From: Saprospiraceae bacterium
GTDB lineage: Bacteria > Bacteroidota > Bacteroidia > Chitinophagales > Saprospiraceae
Length of the DNA stretch: 64,000 nt
Direction: 5' to 3'
NCBI GenBank assembly: GCA_016714985.1
Contig: JADKBS010000006.1
Span: 62,001-126,000, forward strand
In this document: positions 34,551 through 44,182 of the stretch, one piece after another
Layout of the letters: the number at the start of each line of letters is the position of its first letter
How positions within the stretch are numbered: position 1 is the first letter of the stretch
Made by a program: the position numbers and the translations under genes
Notes under the pieces: model-generated
The model's database searches: none
Seen by the model: only the letters and a program-made list of their open reading frames with translations
Told to the model about the DNA's origin: nothing

Positions 34551-35587
34551 TATTTAAAGTTGGTTGAAATCGAAAAATGGGTGTTCCCCGCCCCGAGGTG
34601 TTGGATGCTGCGGCCAAAGTCCACCCGGAACCATTTTACCTTGAAGCCAAAGCCGAATGCAAAGCCCGATAGGCTGCGCAGGTTGCGAACCTCGGTTTCT
34701 TTGCGGAGCAAATGGTTATAGCCAACCCTCATGCGGAAATTCTCTTTTTTGCCCAGCAAAAACTCGCCATTGAACACGAAATGCCGGAAGAGGTTGTCCA
34801 CAAAAGGTCGGTCGTTGTTTGAGTTGTCCTCCCCAAAGAAAAAAGTATCCCCTTCCAAGCCTGGGTCATCGTAGCGGATGTCCCAGCGGTTGAGGTAGCG
34901 GTAAATGGCCGTCATTCGGAAGGGCAAGTGCCGGAGGCGTTTGGAAACGGCCAATTGTGCCTCGTAGGGCAGCGGTTCCCGATTCCCATCGGTATAGGTA
35001 TCCAACTGCCCTCCGATATTTTTGATGACCAATGCGACATTTACCAGCCGCACCGTGTCGTGGAAAAGGGCGGCAACATCTGCGGCAAGGCCATTCGCAT
35101 TATAGGATTCGAACTGGGAGGTAATATAGCGGAGATTGGCCCCGACGGACACCCGTTCGTACAATTTCCTACCGGCCCCAACGGTAATGGCGTATTCCGC
35201 AGCCTTGAAATCCCCGGTCACATTGCCCATTTGGTCGGTGGCATCGAACTGGCCGTAGTTGAGGTATTGAACGCCGCCATGCAAGGTGAGGTTGGCCTTG
35301 TCCAGATGATGGCCGTAGCCAAAATAGCCGCCACCAATATCCGATACCATGAAATTATGGTTGAAACTCAATTGGTGGTGCATGAGCGGATTGAGCGCAG
35401 CGGGATTGCTGAGTGCGAAGGCCACGTCGTCGTCCTGCACGGTGATTTGGTGGCCGCCAAGCCCCGTCAAGCGGGCCGAGGCAGGTAGCGTTAGGAACTC
35501 AAAGGCGCTGTTGCCCCCGACGATTTGAGCGTGTGCGTTTAGTGCCAAAACGCTGATGATCAATAAATTGGTTAGTTTTTTTTTCAT
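34550..35587 (-). CDS. porQ: Type IX secretion system protein PorQ
   Basis: 345 residues from ATG 35587 with signal peptide (about 1-21, ending AHAQ). Starts IVGGNSAFEFLTLPASARLTGLGG, followed by the strongly conserved DDVAFALSNPAALNP; the rest is a beta-barrel of the PorV/PorQ type ending FRVDFGRSIQHLGAGNTHFSISTNF. In the T9SS attachment complex it works with PorU, PorV and PorZ to anchor cargo. It fits the sorting-domain proteins elsewhere in the window. Confidence 0.92.
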   Translation of the reverse strand: MKKKLTNLLIISVLALNAHAQIVGGNSAFEFLTLPASARLTGLGGHQITVQDDDVAFALSNPAALNPLMHHQLSFNHNFMVSDIGGGYFGYGHHLDKANLTLHGGVQYLNYGQFDATDQMGNVTGDFKAAEYAITVGAGRKLYERVSVGANLRYITSQFESYNANGLAADVAALFHDTVRLVNVALVIKNIGGQLDTYTDGNREPLPYEAQLAVSKRLRHLPFRMTAIYRYLNRWDIRYDDPGLEGDTFFFGEDNSNNDRPFVDNLFRHFVFNGEFLLGKKENFRMRVGYNHLLRKETEVRNLRSLSGFAFGFGFKVKWFRVDFGRSIQHLGAGNTHFSISTNFK

Positions 35588-35630
35588 CAAAAATAGTTTC
35601 AAATACAATGACTATTGGCCGCAATGACCT

Positions 35631-36290
35631 TTACTGCGCCCGCCTTTTCAATTCAGCCAAGTTCTTGACCCGGGCTGAATCAATCGCCATGTCGCCTTTC
35701 TCCTTTGTCCAAGCATCCACGCAGACGCCGAACTCGCAGTACATCCGCTTGAAAAGTTCGCCGTTCTCGTCGTATTCCTTGAGTTCGCCCTGTTCGTTGT
35801 CGCCTTCGAGGTAGGCGCCCTCGGCCTTTAGCTTGCCATTTTTATGATACTCCTTGAAAGGGCCGTTCTCCAGGTTGGCGGCGAAAGTGACTTCCTCTTG
35901 CAACTCACTCGTGTCGTACCATCGCTTCCAAATACCCGACATCTCGTTGTTGATATACTGGCCTTCGTTGGTCAACTTGCCTTGCTCGTCAAACTTCTGG
36001 TACTTGCCTTCGTACATGCCGTTGGCAAGGGTGGTGATGCTCTCCAACTGCCCGTTTTCATGGTAGAACTTGCGCTCACCATGCAGGCTGTCGTTGATGT
36101 AAAAGCTTTCTTCCCTTTTTTGGCCGTTGGGGTAAAAGGCGAGGAAAGCACCTTCTTTCTTTTTAGTTTGCTTGTTGATGGTGTATTGTTCCACCAGTTT
36201 GCCGCTCTCGTCCTTGTTTTCAATGGTTTCGAAATTGCTGCAAGCAGCAAACAACAAGATGGCAAGGAATGAAAAAATGGTATATCGCAT
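35631..36290 (-). CDS. YwqK/MORN-repeat lipoprotein
   Basis: 219 residues from ATG 36290. Lipobox FAAC puts the acylated Cys at 17. Then about six repeats of the type G-x-FY-x-NG-(Q/K)...E (e.g. FYPNGQKREESF, YHENGQLESI, KFDEQGKLTNEG, YHKNGKLKAEG), the MORN-like pattern annotated as YwqK antitoxin family. Despite that label no toxin partner is near; probably an outer-membrane or periplasmic lipoprotein of unknown role. Confidence 0.82.
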   Translation of the reverse strand: MRYTIFSFLAILLFAACSNFETIENKDESGKLVEQYTINKQTKKKEGAFLAFYPNGQKREESFYINDSLHGERKFYHENGQLESITTLANGMYEGKYQKFDEQGKLTNEGQYINNEMSGIWKRWYDTSELQEEVTFAANLENGPFKEYHKNGKLKAEGAYLEGDNEQGELKEYDENGELFKRMYCEFGVCVDAWTKEKGDMAIDSARVKNLAELKRRAQ

Positions 36291-36331
36291 GGTCATGACC
36301 AAGTTTTGGTTTGAACGAAATGAAGCTTTGA

Positions 36332-36366
36332 CTGATTGTTGGAGGCGTTGATTGTTAAATTGTTGG
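36332..36366. repeat. Single-arm word repeat (GATTGTTGGA)
   Basis: GATTGTTGG, CGTTGATTGTT and AAATTGTTGG words upstream of the lipoprotein gene without an obvious complementary arm. Same word as at 9712. Confidence 0.4.
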
Positions 36367-36562
36367 CTGCCGTCCATTTCAACGGCAAATAAACGACTTT
36401 TGACAGTCTCTAAATTACCTCCTGTCCAATATCAATTTTGTTTTAGTGGGGTAGAATGAAAATGCCGCCGTAAATTTGGCCCGAAATCAATTTAGACTAC
36501 CTAAACTTAGACCGAAAAATCCTGACCAAATCATTTTTGAACAACAACCAAATTAGTAAACT

Positions 36563-38369
36563 ATGTTTGATTCATCCAACTTTCTGCTGGACAACCAGCC
36601 GAACACCCCGCACGAGGATCTTAAAAAATGGGTCAATGACATGGCCCGCCACCTGAAGCCAGACCATATCCATTGGTGCGATGGCACCGATGCGGAATAC
36701 GATGTGCTCTGCGAAAAATTGGTTGAAAAGGGAACCTTCATCCGATTGAACCCGGAGAAGCGCCCGAACAGCTTCGCCTGCTTTTCGGACCCCAGCGACG
36801 TGGCCCGTGTTGAGGACCGCACCTTTATCTGCTCCCGATTGAAGGAGATGCCGGCCCCACCAACAACTGGTTGGATCCCAAAGAAATGAAGGGTTTGCTA
36901 AACCCAATGCTCAAGGGCTGCATGAAGGGCCGCACCATGTACGTCATTCCATTTTGCATGGGTCCGCTCGGCTCACCCCTCAGCCGCCTCGGTGTCCAAC
37001 TTACAGACTCTGAGTACGTGGTGGTGAACATGAAAATAATGACCCGTATGGGTGCCAAGGCATTGGATTTGTTGGGCGGACAGGGCGAATTCGTGAAGTG
37101 CATACACTCCGTAGGCAAACCACTGAAAGCCAACGAGGAGGACGTGAAATGGCCTTGTGCCCCCGACATCAAGAACAAGTACATTGTGCATTTCCCAGAA
37201 GAGCGCCTCATCGTCAGCTATGGCAGTGGCTATGGCGGCAACGCACTCTTGGGCAAAAAATGCTTTGCATTGCGCATTGCCAGCACGATGGCAAGGGAAG
37301 AGAACTGGCTCGCCGAGCACATGCTGGCAAAACAAATTTCGCCATGCTCATCCCGCCCAAGTCAATGGATGGCTGGAAGGTGACGACCATTGGCGACGAT
37401 ATTGCATGGATAAAAGAAGGGGAGGAAGGCCGCCTCTACGCCATCAACCCGGAGGCGGGCTATTTTGGCGTGGCGCCGGGCACCAACTACCAAACCAACC
37501 CCAACGCCATGATTACCATCGAGAAGAACACTATTTACACGAACGTGGCCATTACCGAAGATGGTGATGTGGTGGGAAGGCATGACCAAGGAAATACCGA
37601 ACAACTTGACCAATTGGCAAGGCGAACCGCACGACATCCACAGTGGCAAACCAGCTGCCCACCCGAACAGCCGCTTCACCGCCCCCGCAAACCAAAACCC
37701 CGTCATTGATGCCGAATGGGACAACCCGCAGGGTGTGCCAGTCCGGGCCTTCGTGTTTGGTGGTCGCCGCAGCACGGTGGTGCCGCTCGTCTATCAATCC
37801 TTCAACTGGAACTTCGGCGTCTCTCCGCCCGCCACGATGGGGTCGGAGATGACCGCCGCCGCCTTTGGTGAATTGGGCAAGGTACGCCGTGACCCCTTTG
37901 CCATGCTACCCTTCATGGGCTACAACGTGGCCGACTATTTCAACCACTGGCTGCAATTTGGCCGCCCGCTGCCCAATGCCCCCCGCATCTTCGGCGTCAA
38001 CTGGTTCCGCAAGAACCAGACGGCACCTTTGCTTGGCCGGGCTTCGGTGAGAACATGCGGGTGCTGAAATGGATCGTGGAGCGGGTGCGTGGCCGTGCCG
38101 GTGCTGTCGAAAGCCCCATCGGTTGGATGCCCCGCCACCGGGACATTGACTGGACGGGCATGCCCGACTACCCAAAAGAAGAGTTCAAGAAAATCATGGC
38201 CGTGGACAGGGAGCTTTGGAAAAAGGAAATCCTCGCCCACGAAGAGCTTTTCGCCAGCATGTACGACCGCCTGCCGAAAGAGTTCCTCTTCATGCGGGAA
38301 CTGCTGCTGTCGGCCCTCTGGCGCTCCCCGGCCAAGTGGGAGTCACGGGCGGAAAGGTTTGATGACTGA
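36563..38369 (+). pseudogene. pckG: GTP-dependent phosphoenolpyruvate carboxykinase, broken in four places
   Basis: Gluconeogenic PEPCK (oxaloacetate + GTP to PEP). Pieces of one ~626-aa protein lie in successive frames: 36563-36847 (NPEKRPNSFACFSDPSDVAR), about 36848-37328 (DAGPTNNWLDPKEM, SYGSGYGGNALL), about 37330-37569 (GWKVTTIGDDIAWI, FGVAPGTNYQTNPNAM), 37570-38018 (HPNSRFTAPANQNP, FGGRRSTVVPLVYQSFNWN), 38019-38369 (GTFAWPGFGENMRVL). Three breaks are 1-2 base losses (near 36847, 37569, 38018). The fourth, near 37328, joins AEHML directly to KTNFAML, losing about 23 residues including the P-loop FPSACGKT with its catalytic Cys. As sequenced it cannot be active. Confidence 0.92.
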
Positions 38370-38403
38370 TAAAATGATAAATGATAAATGATGAATGATG
38401 AAT
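38366..38403. repeat. Word repeat (ATGATAA/ATGATGA) after pckG
   Basis: Five ATGATAA or ATGATGA words directly after the pckG stop. Only a weak complementary run (TCATTTATTATTTC, 38447-38460) is seen, so it looks like a decayed or one-armed member. Confidence 0.6.
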
Positions 38404-38478
38404 TTGCAAAACGCTGATTAACAGGATTTTGCAAACAAAAATACGCTCATTTATTATTTCATTTTCAACAAAAAATGC

Positions 38479-38516
38479 AAATGGCCGGGTGGTTTGAAAC
38501 CATCTGGCCATTTTTT
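38479..38516 (+). terminator. Intrinsic terminator downstream of pckG
   Basis: AAATGGCCGGGTGGTTT and its complement AAACCATCTGGCCATTT form a long stem with one mismatch, followed by six T to 38516. Confidence 0.82.
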
Positions 38517-38574
38517 CTTGCATCCCAACTTGGTAGAGGGGCTATCCTGTAAAAAATGTTGTGAGGGCGTGTTT

Positions 38575-38666
38575 GTCGCTTTTGTCATCGCCGAAGGCGA
38601 CCTGCAACGTCACGAGGGCAGTCCCGCATGACGTCGCAGGTCGCCTTCGGCGATGACAAAAGCGAC
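38575..38666. repeat. Long palindromic element, copy C
   Basis: Left arm 38575-38613 and right arm 38628-38666, 39 bases each with two mismatches, 14-base loop. Arms read GTCGCTTTTGTCATCGCCGA then AGGCGACCTGCAACGTCAC. The most regular copy in the window. Lies between the convergent pckG and aminotransferase genes. Confidence 0.92.
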
Positions 38667-38696
38667 TTGATAGGACAAAGTATGGAGTTGCAATTT

Positions 38697-39590
38697 TTAT
38701 AAGAAAGCCCTTAACCCTTCCATTTTTTCGTTCAAGGCTGTTACCAACCTTTTCACCAATTCATGGCCATATCGTTGCTCCATGCCTTGAATTTCCTTCA
38801 CCCACCTAATTCCCTGAATCGCATTCGTCAAAAAAACTTCCTCAGCCTCCGCCAAGTCGGCAAGCCTCCCCTTTTTTTCTTGAACCTTTATTTTCGTCGC
38901 TTTCGCAATATCGAACAAGATGGCCCGCATCGTGCCCGCCACGCAGCCTTCCGAAAGGGGCGGGGTGAACAGCCTGCCATTTTTCACCCAAAAAATATTG
39001 GCGCTGTTGGCACAGGCCAAGCGGCCAGCCGTGTTGAGCAGTAGGGAGTGGTCGAGGCCATTGGCCTGTTTGTACTGGGCGGCTAGGACGTAGGGTAGGG
39101 CGGAGGTGAGTTTGAAATTGGAAATTGGGAAATTGGGAAATTGGGGGTTGTCCGGGGTTGATTGGTTCAGGTTGGCAGTTGGCAGAAGTGGACTGGGGAA
39201 AACGCCAATGCGAAGGCCCTCATTTAGCTCAAATCGGCTGGACGAAAAAGGAACCGCTTCAATCAAGAATTCAGGCTGGTTGGTTGCTGGCGTGTAAAGT
39301 CCGCCCCCGCTGCGCCAAACGGTCAGCCGGATGCGCCAGTTGCCTTGGTTGTTGGTGAGCTTGGCGATTTCGTTTTGGAAAAAATCGGGGGAGAAGTAGG
39401 GTGGCTTTTCGATGCCAAGGCTGCTCAGCCCAGCCATCAAGCGCTGCCAATGGTAGTGGAAGAACGGCAGCCTGCCATCAAATGCCCGGATGCTCTCGAA
39501 CAGCCCGTCGCCATAGCGGAAGGAACGGTTTTGGGCCGTGAAAATCGGCGTGTCGGCAGGCAGCACTAGGCCGTTGTGGTTGATTTGCAT
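38697..39590 (-). CDS. Class IV aminotransferase (branched-chain / aminodeoxychorismate lyase type)
   Basis: 297 residues, PLP fold type IV. RYGDGLFESIRAFDGRLPFFHYHWQRL near 26-52, the PLP Lys in AAQYKQANGLDHSLLLN near 175 and the C-terminal SANIFWVKNGRLFTPPLSEGCVAGTMRAILFD. Could be BCAT-like or PabC-like (folate); the neighbour folE, divergent, mildly favours folate. A low-complexity stretch NPQFPNFPISNF near 150-161 is translated word repeat (39112-39146), apparently inserted in a surface loop. Confidence 0.85.
   Translation of the reverse strand: MQINHNGLVLPADTPIFTAQNRSFRYGDGLFESIRAFDGRLPFFHYHWQRLMAGLSSLGIEKPPYFSPDFFQNEIAKLTNNQGNWRIRLTVWRSGGGLYTPATNQPEFLIEAVPFSSSRFELNEGLRIGVFPSPLLPTANLNQSTPDNPQFPNFPISNFKLTSALPYVLAAQYKQANGLDHSLLLNTAGRLACANSANIFWVKNGRLFTPPLSEGCVAGTMRAILFDIAKATKIKVQEKKGRLADLAEAEEVFLTNAIQGIRWVKEIQGMEQRYGHELVKRLVTALNEKMEGLRAFL
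39112..39146. repeat. In-frame word repeat (AATTGGGA) inside the aminotransferase gene
   Basis: Four tandem AATTGGGA-like words within coding sequence, encoding NPQFPNFPISNFKL on the minus strand. No opposite arm. It is the only member seen in the interior of a gene. Confidence 0.6.
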
Positions 39591-39657
39591 TGGTGTTCAA
39601 TAATTTGAGGGAGGGTATCTTTTGGAAAATTGAAAATTTTCAAAAAAACACCCCTGC

Positions 39658-39700
39658 TGCTGTTGGTGTGAAAAAATGAAATTTTTTCTCACCAACAGCA
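39658..39700. promoter_or_regulatory. Strong hairpin in the aminotransferase-folE divergent spacer
   Basis: TGCTGTTGGTGTGAAAAAA (39658-39676) and its complement (39682-39700) pair over 19 bases with one mismatch and a 5-base loop. Located upstream of both genes, so it is not a normal terminator position for either; could be an operator or leader structure. Confidence 0.55.
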
Positions 39701-39826
39701 ATGTCACAGCGCCCACAAAGTTGATGGATATGCCCCAGTATCAAAAAATCAGTGGAACAAAATGCGCTGGAAGCTGTTTTCTTCCCATCCTTGTATTACT
39801 TTTCACTTTGCAATTCTGACCAAAAA

Positions 39827-40441
39827 ATGTCAAAAACACTCGAAATGTCCTACCATAAAGAAGAGAACTACAACAAGCACTTGACCGACAAGCTCAGCGA
39901 CAACTACCGGAACATCATCGAAGGAGTGGGCGAGGACGCCTACCGGGACGGCCTGCTGAAGACCCCTGAACGGGCGGCCAAGGCCATGCAGTTCCTCACG
40001 TCCGGCTATGAGATGGACGCCGAGGCCATCCTGCGCTCGGCCATGTTCAAGGAAGAATACAACGAAATGGTCATCGTGAAGGACATCGAAATGTACTCCC
40101 TTTGCGAGCACCACATGCTGCCGTTCGTGGGCAAGGCCCATATCGCCTACATCCCCAACGGCTATATCGTCGGTTTGAGTAAGATTCCCCGTATCGTGGA
40201 TGTCTTCGCCCGCCGCCTTCAGGTACAGGAGCGCCTTACCCTCGACATCCTGAACGCCATCAACAACACCCTCAAGCCCCAAGGCGTGGCCGTGGTCATC
40301 GAGGCCAACCACATGTGCATGATGATGCGGGGCGTGCAGAAGCAGAATTCCTTTACCACCACCTCTGCCTTCCGTGGCCAGTTCGAGAAAGTGGAGACGA
40401 GGACGGAGTTCTTGAATTTGATTGGGACGAAATTGCATTGA
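39827..40441 (+). CDS. folE: GTP cyclohydrolase I
   Basis: 204 residues from ATG 39827. Makes dihydroneopterin triphosphate, first step of folate/pterin synthesis. Zinc ligands Cys93 and His96 (SLCEHHMLPF) and the later Cys in NHMCMMMRG; KTPERAAKAM near 45-54 and GLSKIPRIVDVFARRLQVQERLT are family signatures. Ends TEFLNLIG. Met7 (39845) is an alternative start; upstream in-frame codons to 39752 do not look like a leader. Confidence 0.95.
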   Translation: MSKTLEMSYHKEENYNKHLTDKLSDNYRNIIEGVGEDAYRDGLLKTPERAAKAMQFLTSGYEMDAEAILRSAMFKEEYNEMVIVKDIEMYSLCEHHMLPFVGKAHIAYIPNGYIVGLSKIPRIVDVFARRLQVQERLTLDILNAINNTLKPQGVAVVIEANHMCMMMRGVQKQNSFTTTSAFRGQFEKVETRTEFLNLIGTKLH

Positions 40442-40676
40442 TTATACAACAAGCCCCGGTAGGCTGTTACTCCGTTGTGCCAAGTCTTCCGCACTCCCAC
40501 AATTCTACCAGCCCATTCGTAAAACGGCCATAGTTCCATCTGAAGCTTTTGCTTTTCCGTTAGGGCTTAAATGCTGCTGGAATTGGAAGGCGAAAGACTT
40601 GTACCAACGGTAGGTTGTATGGTTATTGAACGACAAGTGCCACCGATGTGGATAGCTTTTGTTGGCTATAAACATT

Positions 40677-41504
40677 TTATTCTTTGCTGGTTGCTTTCTC
40701 CATTTCCTCTAAAATATCATTCAAATAAATTTTATCTATCATTTCCGCATAAGGGTCAGTTCTGATTTTACCACTTCGATAGTAAGTTTCAGCTGTTTTT
40801 AGATTTTGCAAATACTGTTCAGGCTGGTTTAGTTGCTTATGCGCCAATGCTTTGAAATAGTACGTTTCTCCTAAATAATCATTCGCTTCAAGCTGTTTGT
40901 CAAGGTAGGTTAATGCTTTTTCATGATTTCCGGCTTCATATTCGAGTACACCAATATGGTAATAATCATAGAGCCCTGCGCTAAACTTTTTCGAGCTTAG
41001 TTGTTCGAGCATTAGTTCTCTTGCTTTGTCCATATCACCCAATTCTTTGTAGCACAATGCCAAAGCAATGCTCAAATGATAGTCTCCCGTTTGACAGTAG
41101 CCTATGTCATAATTGACCAAGGTTTTCAGCTTTTCAATGTCATTTATAGCGCCTTCATAATCTCTCAAAAACTGGAGTCGGCACCAACCTCTATACCCTA
41201 AGTATTCTTTAGGCTCTAATTCAACGGCTTTGTCTATCAATGCTTTCCATTCGACAAATAGCCCTCTTTTCAGGTATGGAACCGCTTTTTCCATGTAGGA
41301 ATAAGCAAATGTTGGGCATAGTTCGATTGATTTGTCAAAATGTGCTTGTGACTGATACGAGCCTTGTTCATACCTTATTGCCCTCATTGCTTCCTGGCAT
41401 GCGTTGTAGCATTTTTCATCCGCTTTATAGATTTCACAATTTGGTTGTGCATACAAATTCCAGCTAAGTAGGAATAAAATAAAAAATGGAATAGCTTTTT
41501 TCAT
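40677..41504 (-). CDS. Secreted TPR-repeat protein
   Basis: 275 residues from ATG 41504 with signal peptide ending LYAQ (about residue 19). About five tetratricopeptide-like repeats (AHFDKSIELCPTFAYSYMEKA, ALIDKAVELEPKEYLGYRGW, HIGVLEYEAGNHEKALTYLDK, YYFKALAHKQLNQPEQYLQNL). Periplasmic scaffold of unknown partner. Its ATG overlaps the stop of the preceding lipoprotein gene by 4 bases, so the two are translationally coupled. A+T-rich. Confidence 0.82.
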   Translation of the reverse strand: MKKAIPFFILFLLSWNLYAQPNCEIYKADEKCYNACQEAMRAIRYEQGSYQSQAHFDKSIELCPTFAYSYMEKAVPYLKRGLFVEWKALIDKAVELEPKEYLGYRGWCRLQFLRDYEGAINDIEKLKTLVNYDIGYCQTGDYHLSIALALCYKELGDMDKARELMLEQLSSKKFSAGLYDYYHIGVLEYEAGNHEKALTYLDKQLEANDYLGETYYFKALAHKQLNQPEQYLQNLKTAETYYRSGKIRTDPYAEMIDKIYLNDILEEMEKATSKE

Positions 41505-42013
41505 GGTTGGATTTTTACGATTTGTCCTTTTTCTATTTTGAATGTCAGGTATTGATAAAAGTCTAAACTTTCTCCATCGCTTTTTCGTGGAATCCATTCC
41601 TTCAGGTTTTTCACGATTTCCAATAGCTGATTGGTGATTTTTGAGTCAAATTTTCGAGGCTTGTACGCAAAATCCATTTCTTCTATCCTGAATCTTCCTG
41701 TCTCTCCCTTGCAATTCACAACGAATCTTATGGTGACATAGCCATTTTCTTGCTCTGATGGCTGGAAACTGTATTTACTTAAAATGGCTTTGTCCATTCC
41801 TTTTTTCTCTCCTTGATAGCCAGGGGGAGTATCAGCTGAATACCTGACATAGTATTGGTTGATGTTCGTTTCATCGCATATTTTGAAACTTTCATCATCC
41901 ATGTTTTTGTCGAAAGGAATGTCGCCAACATTGTTTTCACCAACTTTGTCATGACCAACTGGAGAGCAGCTGAATACAAAAATTGTGAGAAGTAGGAATA
42001 TCGTCTGTTTCAT
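41501..42013 (-). CDS. Lipoprotein with TonB C-terminal-like domain
   Basis: 170 residues from ATG 42013. Signal peptide with lipobox VFSC (Cys16). The segment NGYVTIRFVVNCKGETGRFRI followed by a ITNQLLEIVKNLKEWIP helix is the TonB-C-like pattern found in many Bacteroidota lipoproteins. Coupled to the TPR gene. The longer frame to 42154 contains no plausible leader. Function unknown. Confidence 0.75.
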   Translation of the reverse strand: MKQTIFLLLTIFVFSCSPVGHDKVGENNVGDIPFDKNMDDESFKICDETNINQYYVRYSADTPPGYQGEKKGMDKAILSKYSFQPSEQENGYVTIRFVVNCKGETGRFRIEEMDFAYKPRKFDSKITNQLLEIVKNLKEWIPRKSDGESLDFYQYLTFKIEKGQIVKIQP

Positions 42014-42225
42014 CTTTTTTTCATGATAGCTATACTCGACGCCAAAAGGTTTTCCCGCAGCAGTGTTCGGTAAAACCTTTTGATGGCAAGCCCCAAAATG
42101 GGCACTTCCCTCAAGAACCCAAGTAGAGTACACCATTTTTTGACCGAGGTTCATTTTTTAGGAAGTGAATGGTTAGTAGAGGGGCGAACTGATTGGAAAA
42201 TCAATATTTTCATCGGCTACAATGG

Positions 42226-42465
42226 TCATGCTGCAATTTGCAATGGATGAACCGACTCATTTTTCAAAACACCGACAGCATATCTTAGGCATGCCAATAT
42301 AGCTTCTTTGGTCAAATGCGGGTAGGAAACCAGCAAATCTTCAGGGCTTTGGCCATAGCCAAGCCTTTCGACAATTAGTTCGACGGTGATTCGAGTCCCT
42401 TTGATTACGGGCTTCCCAAGCATGATTGCCGGGTCGCTGTGGATGTATTCTTGCCAGTTTTCCAT
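42226..42465 (-). CDS. DUF433 domain protein (VapB-like antitoxin family)
   Basis: 79 residues from ATG 42465 (MENWQEYIHSDPAIMLGKPVIKGTRITVELI). This is a complete DUF433 winged-helix-like domain: HSDPAIMLGKPVIKGTRI, LVERLGYGQSPEDLLVSYPHLT and ILACLRYA. DUF433 proteins usually pair with a DUF5615 PIN-like toxin; none is adjacent here (the stop is followed by about 210 bases of spacer), so it may be an orphan antitoxin. Confidence 0.85.
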   Translation of the reverse strand: MENWQEYIHSDPAIMLGKPVIKGTRITVELIVERLGYGQSPEDLLVSYPHLTKEAILACLRYAVGVLKNESVHPLQIAA

Positions 42466-42581
42466 GTTATAAAGCGCTAATTTCGAAATAAAACTACTTA
42501 ATCTGGTCGGTGGTTCAAACATCCTTGGAAAAATAGCCTTCAACATATCGCACGAAGTTCAAGCTCCAACTACAAACGCCC

Positions 42582-44182
42582 TCACCGCACCACCAACACC
42601 CGCCCAACCCGCACCACCTCCTCGCTCCTGAACCGATAAAGGTAAATACCGGGCACCAAGTCCACCAAGTCCAGTTTTATCGAATGCTCGCCCATCTTGG
42701 CGATGCCATCGAATGCCGTTTTGAGGACTTGGCCATTCACCGTCAACAGCTCAAGTTGGAGCTGCGTGGGGTGCTGGATGCTGAATTGGAAATGGACGGC
42801 GCTGGAAGCTGGGTTGGGGATGGCCGCCAAATTGAGGTGATTTCCCGGCTCAACGGCGGCGGATGCGCATGCCTCCACGAACAAGGCTTCGGAAATGCCG
42901 GAACAGCCGACTTCGTTCGTCATGGAAACGGCGTACAGGCCCGTTGCTTCGGCCACTAGCGACGGCGTGACGGCGCCGGGCAGGGGCACACCATCCAAAT
43001 ACCATTGGTAATTGGAGCCGGCGCTTGGGGCTGCCAGGTGGCACGGACTGCTGACGGTGATGGCAGGCACAAAAGCCGTCGCCACCACTTCCACGGGTGG
43101 GGATGCTGGCCCGACCGTTCCGCAGGTATCCACCAAAAAGGCCGAGTAAACCCCGGTATCGAAGACGGTGATGCTGGCCCCGCTGGCCCCGTTCGACCAG
43201 TTGACGGTGCAGCCCTCGCAGATGCCCGTGGCGGTCAGGCTGACGGATTGCCCGGGACAGAGTAGGGTAGGGCCGCTAGCAATGACCGTGGCAGCCACTG
43301 GTGCCACCACCACCGTGACGGTGAGGACATTGGAGGCGGGGCTGGTTAGGCACCCAGTGGGGTTGGCCGGGTTCAGCACCGTCGCCGTGTAATCGCCTGC
43401 CGCTTGCACTGTGATGCTGGGGCCGGTCATGCCATTCGACCAGTTGACGGTGCAGCCATTGCAGAAGTCGGTGGCGCTGAGGCTGACCGAATCACCGGGA
43501 CAAAGGCTTGTGCTGCCGTTGGCCGACAGGCTTGGGGTACAGCCGTTGCAATTGCTGAGGTCAATACCTTGGTGGAAAGACAGGTACGCCAGCAGCTTCG
43601 CCGCCAAGGAATCGCCAAAGGCTTTTCGATGGAGGTAACTGCTCCGCACAATGGAGTCGCATTCGATTTGCAGGCCATTGACGGTATTGCCCGGTGCGAT
43701 ACAGGTATGGTTGGCGGTATTGTACCCACCATTAAAATAGGGAAAACCGCCGGTATTTGGAAATTGCTGGCTCGGAACAGCAGGATACCCGGCCTCCACC
43801 AGCAAGGTTCCCAAGGCATGGTCTCCCCTGAGCAATGTTGCGTGGGTACTGCCACTGCTATTCGTGTTCACCAGGTTTTGTATGGAACTGTTGGCGAGGT
43901 ACGAAGCCGTATTCAGTACGCTATCGGTATTGTTATAAGCACTTCCCGATAAGCCATAGCCCAGCTCCAAACGGTAGGGCATTTTTCCGTGGCCGTGCAA
44001 ATCAATATAAAATGCCTTTCCCGAAAACTGGCCCTGGGCCAGCAACTGGGCCGTGTCAATAAAGGCTTGAAACTCCGTCCAGGCCTGTTCGGCTTCGCTG
44101 TTCCCACAGGCCCCGTCCTCGATGTTGCGGTTGCAGTCCAGCTTCGTGCGCCGCAAATTGCAGATGATCAGGTGCGGGCGAC
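42582..44182 (-). pseudogene. T9SS-exported N-formylglutamate amidohydrolase-like protein, 5' half missing
   Basis: About 530 residues remain. The visible part starts inside the catalytic domain (RPHLIICNLRRTKLDCNRN, then YIDLHGHG and ARGDHALG-like segments), continues with three Ig/PKD-like repeats (NGSTSLCPGDSVSLSA; GPTLLCPGQSVSLTA, each with VNWSNG) and ends with a T9SS sorting domain (AAIPNPASSAVHFQF to VGRVLVVR). No signal peptide and no ATG: homology begins abruptly near 44182, where the frame of the next upstream gene takes over. The 5' portion was evidently removed by a rearrangement. Confidence 0.78.

Noticed and set aside
35631..36290. Toxin-antitoxin system from the YwqK label
   Set aside because: Lipobox and MORN-like repeats suggest a surface lipoprotein; there is no partner gene.
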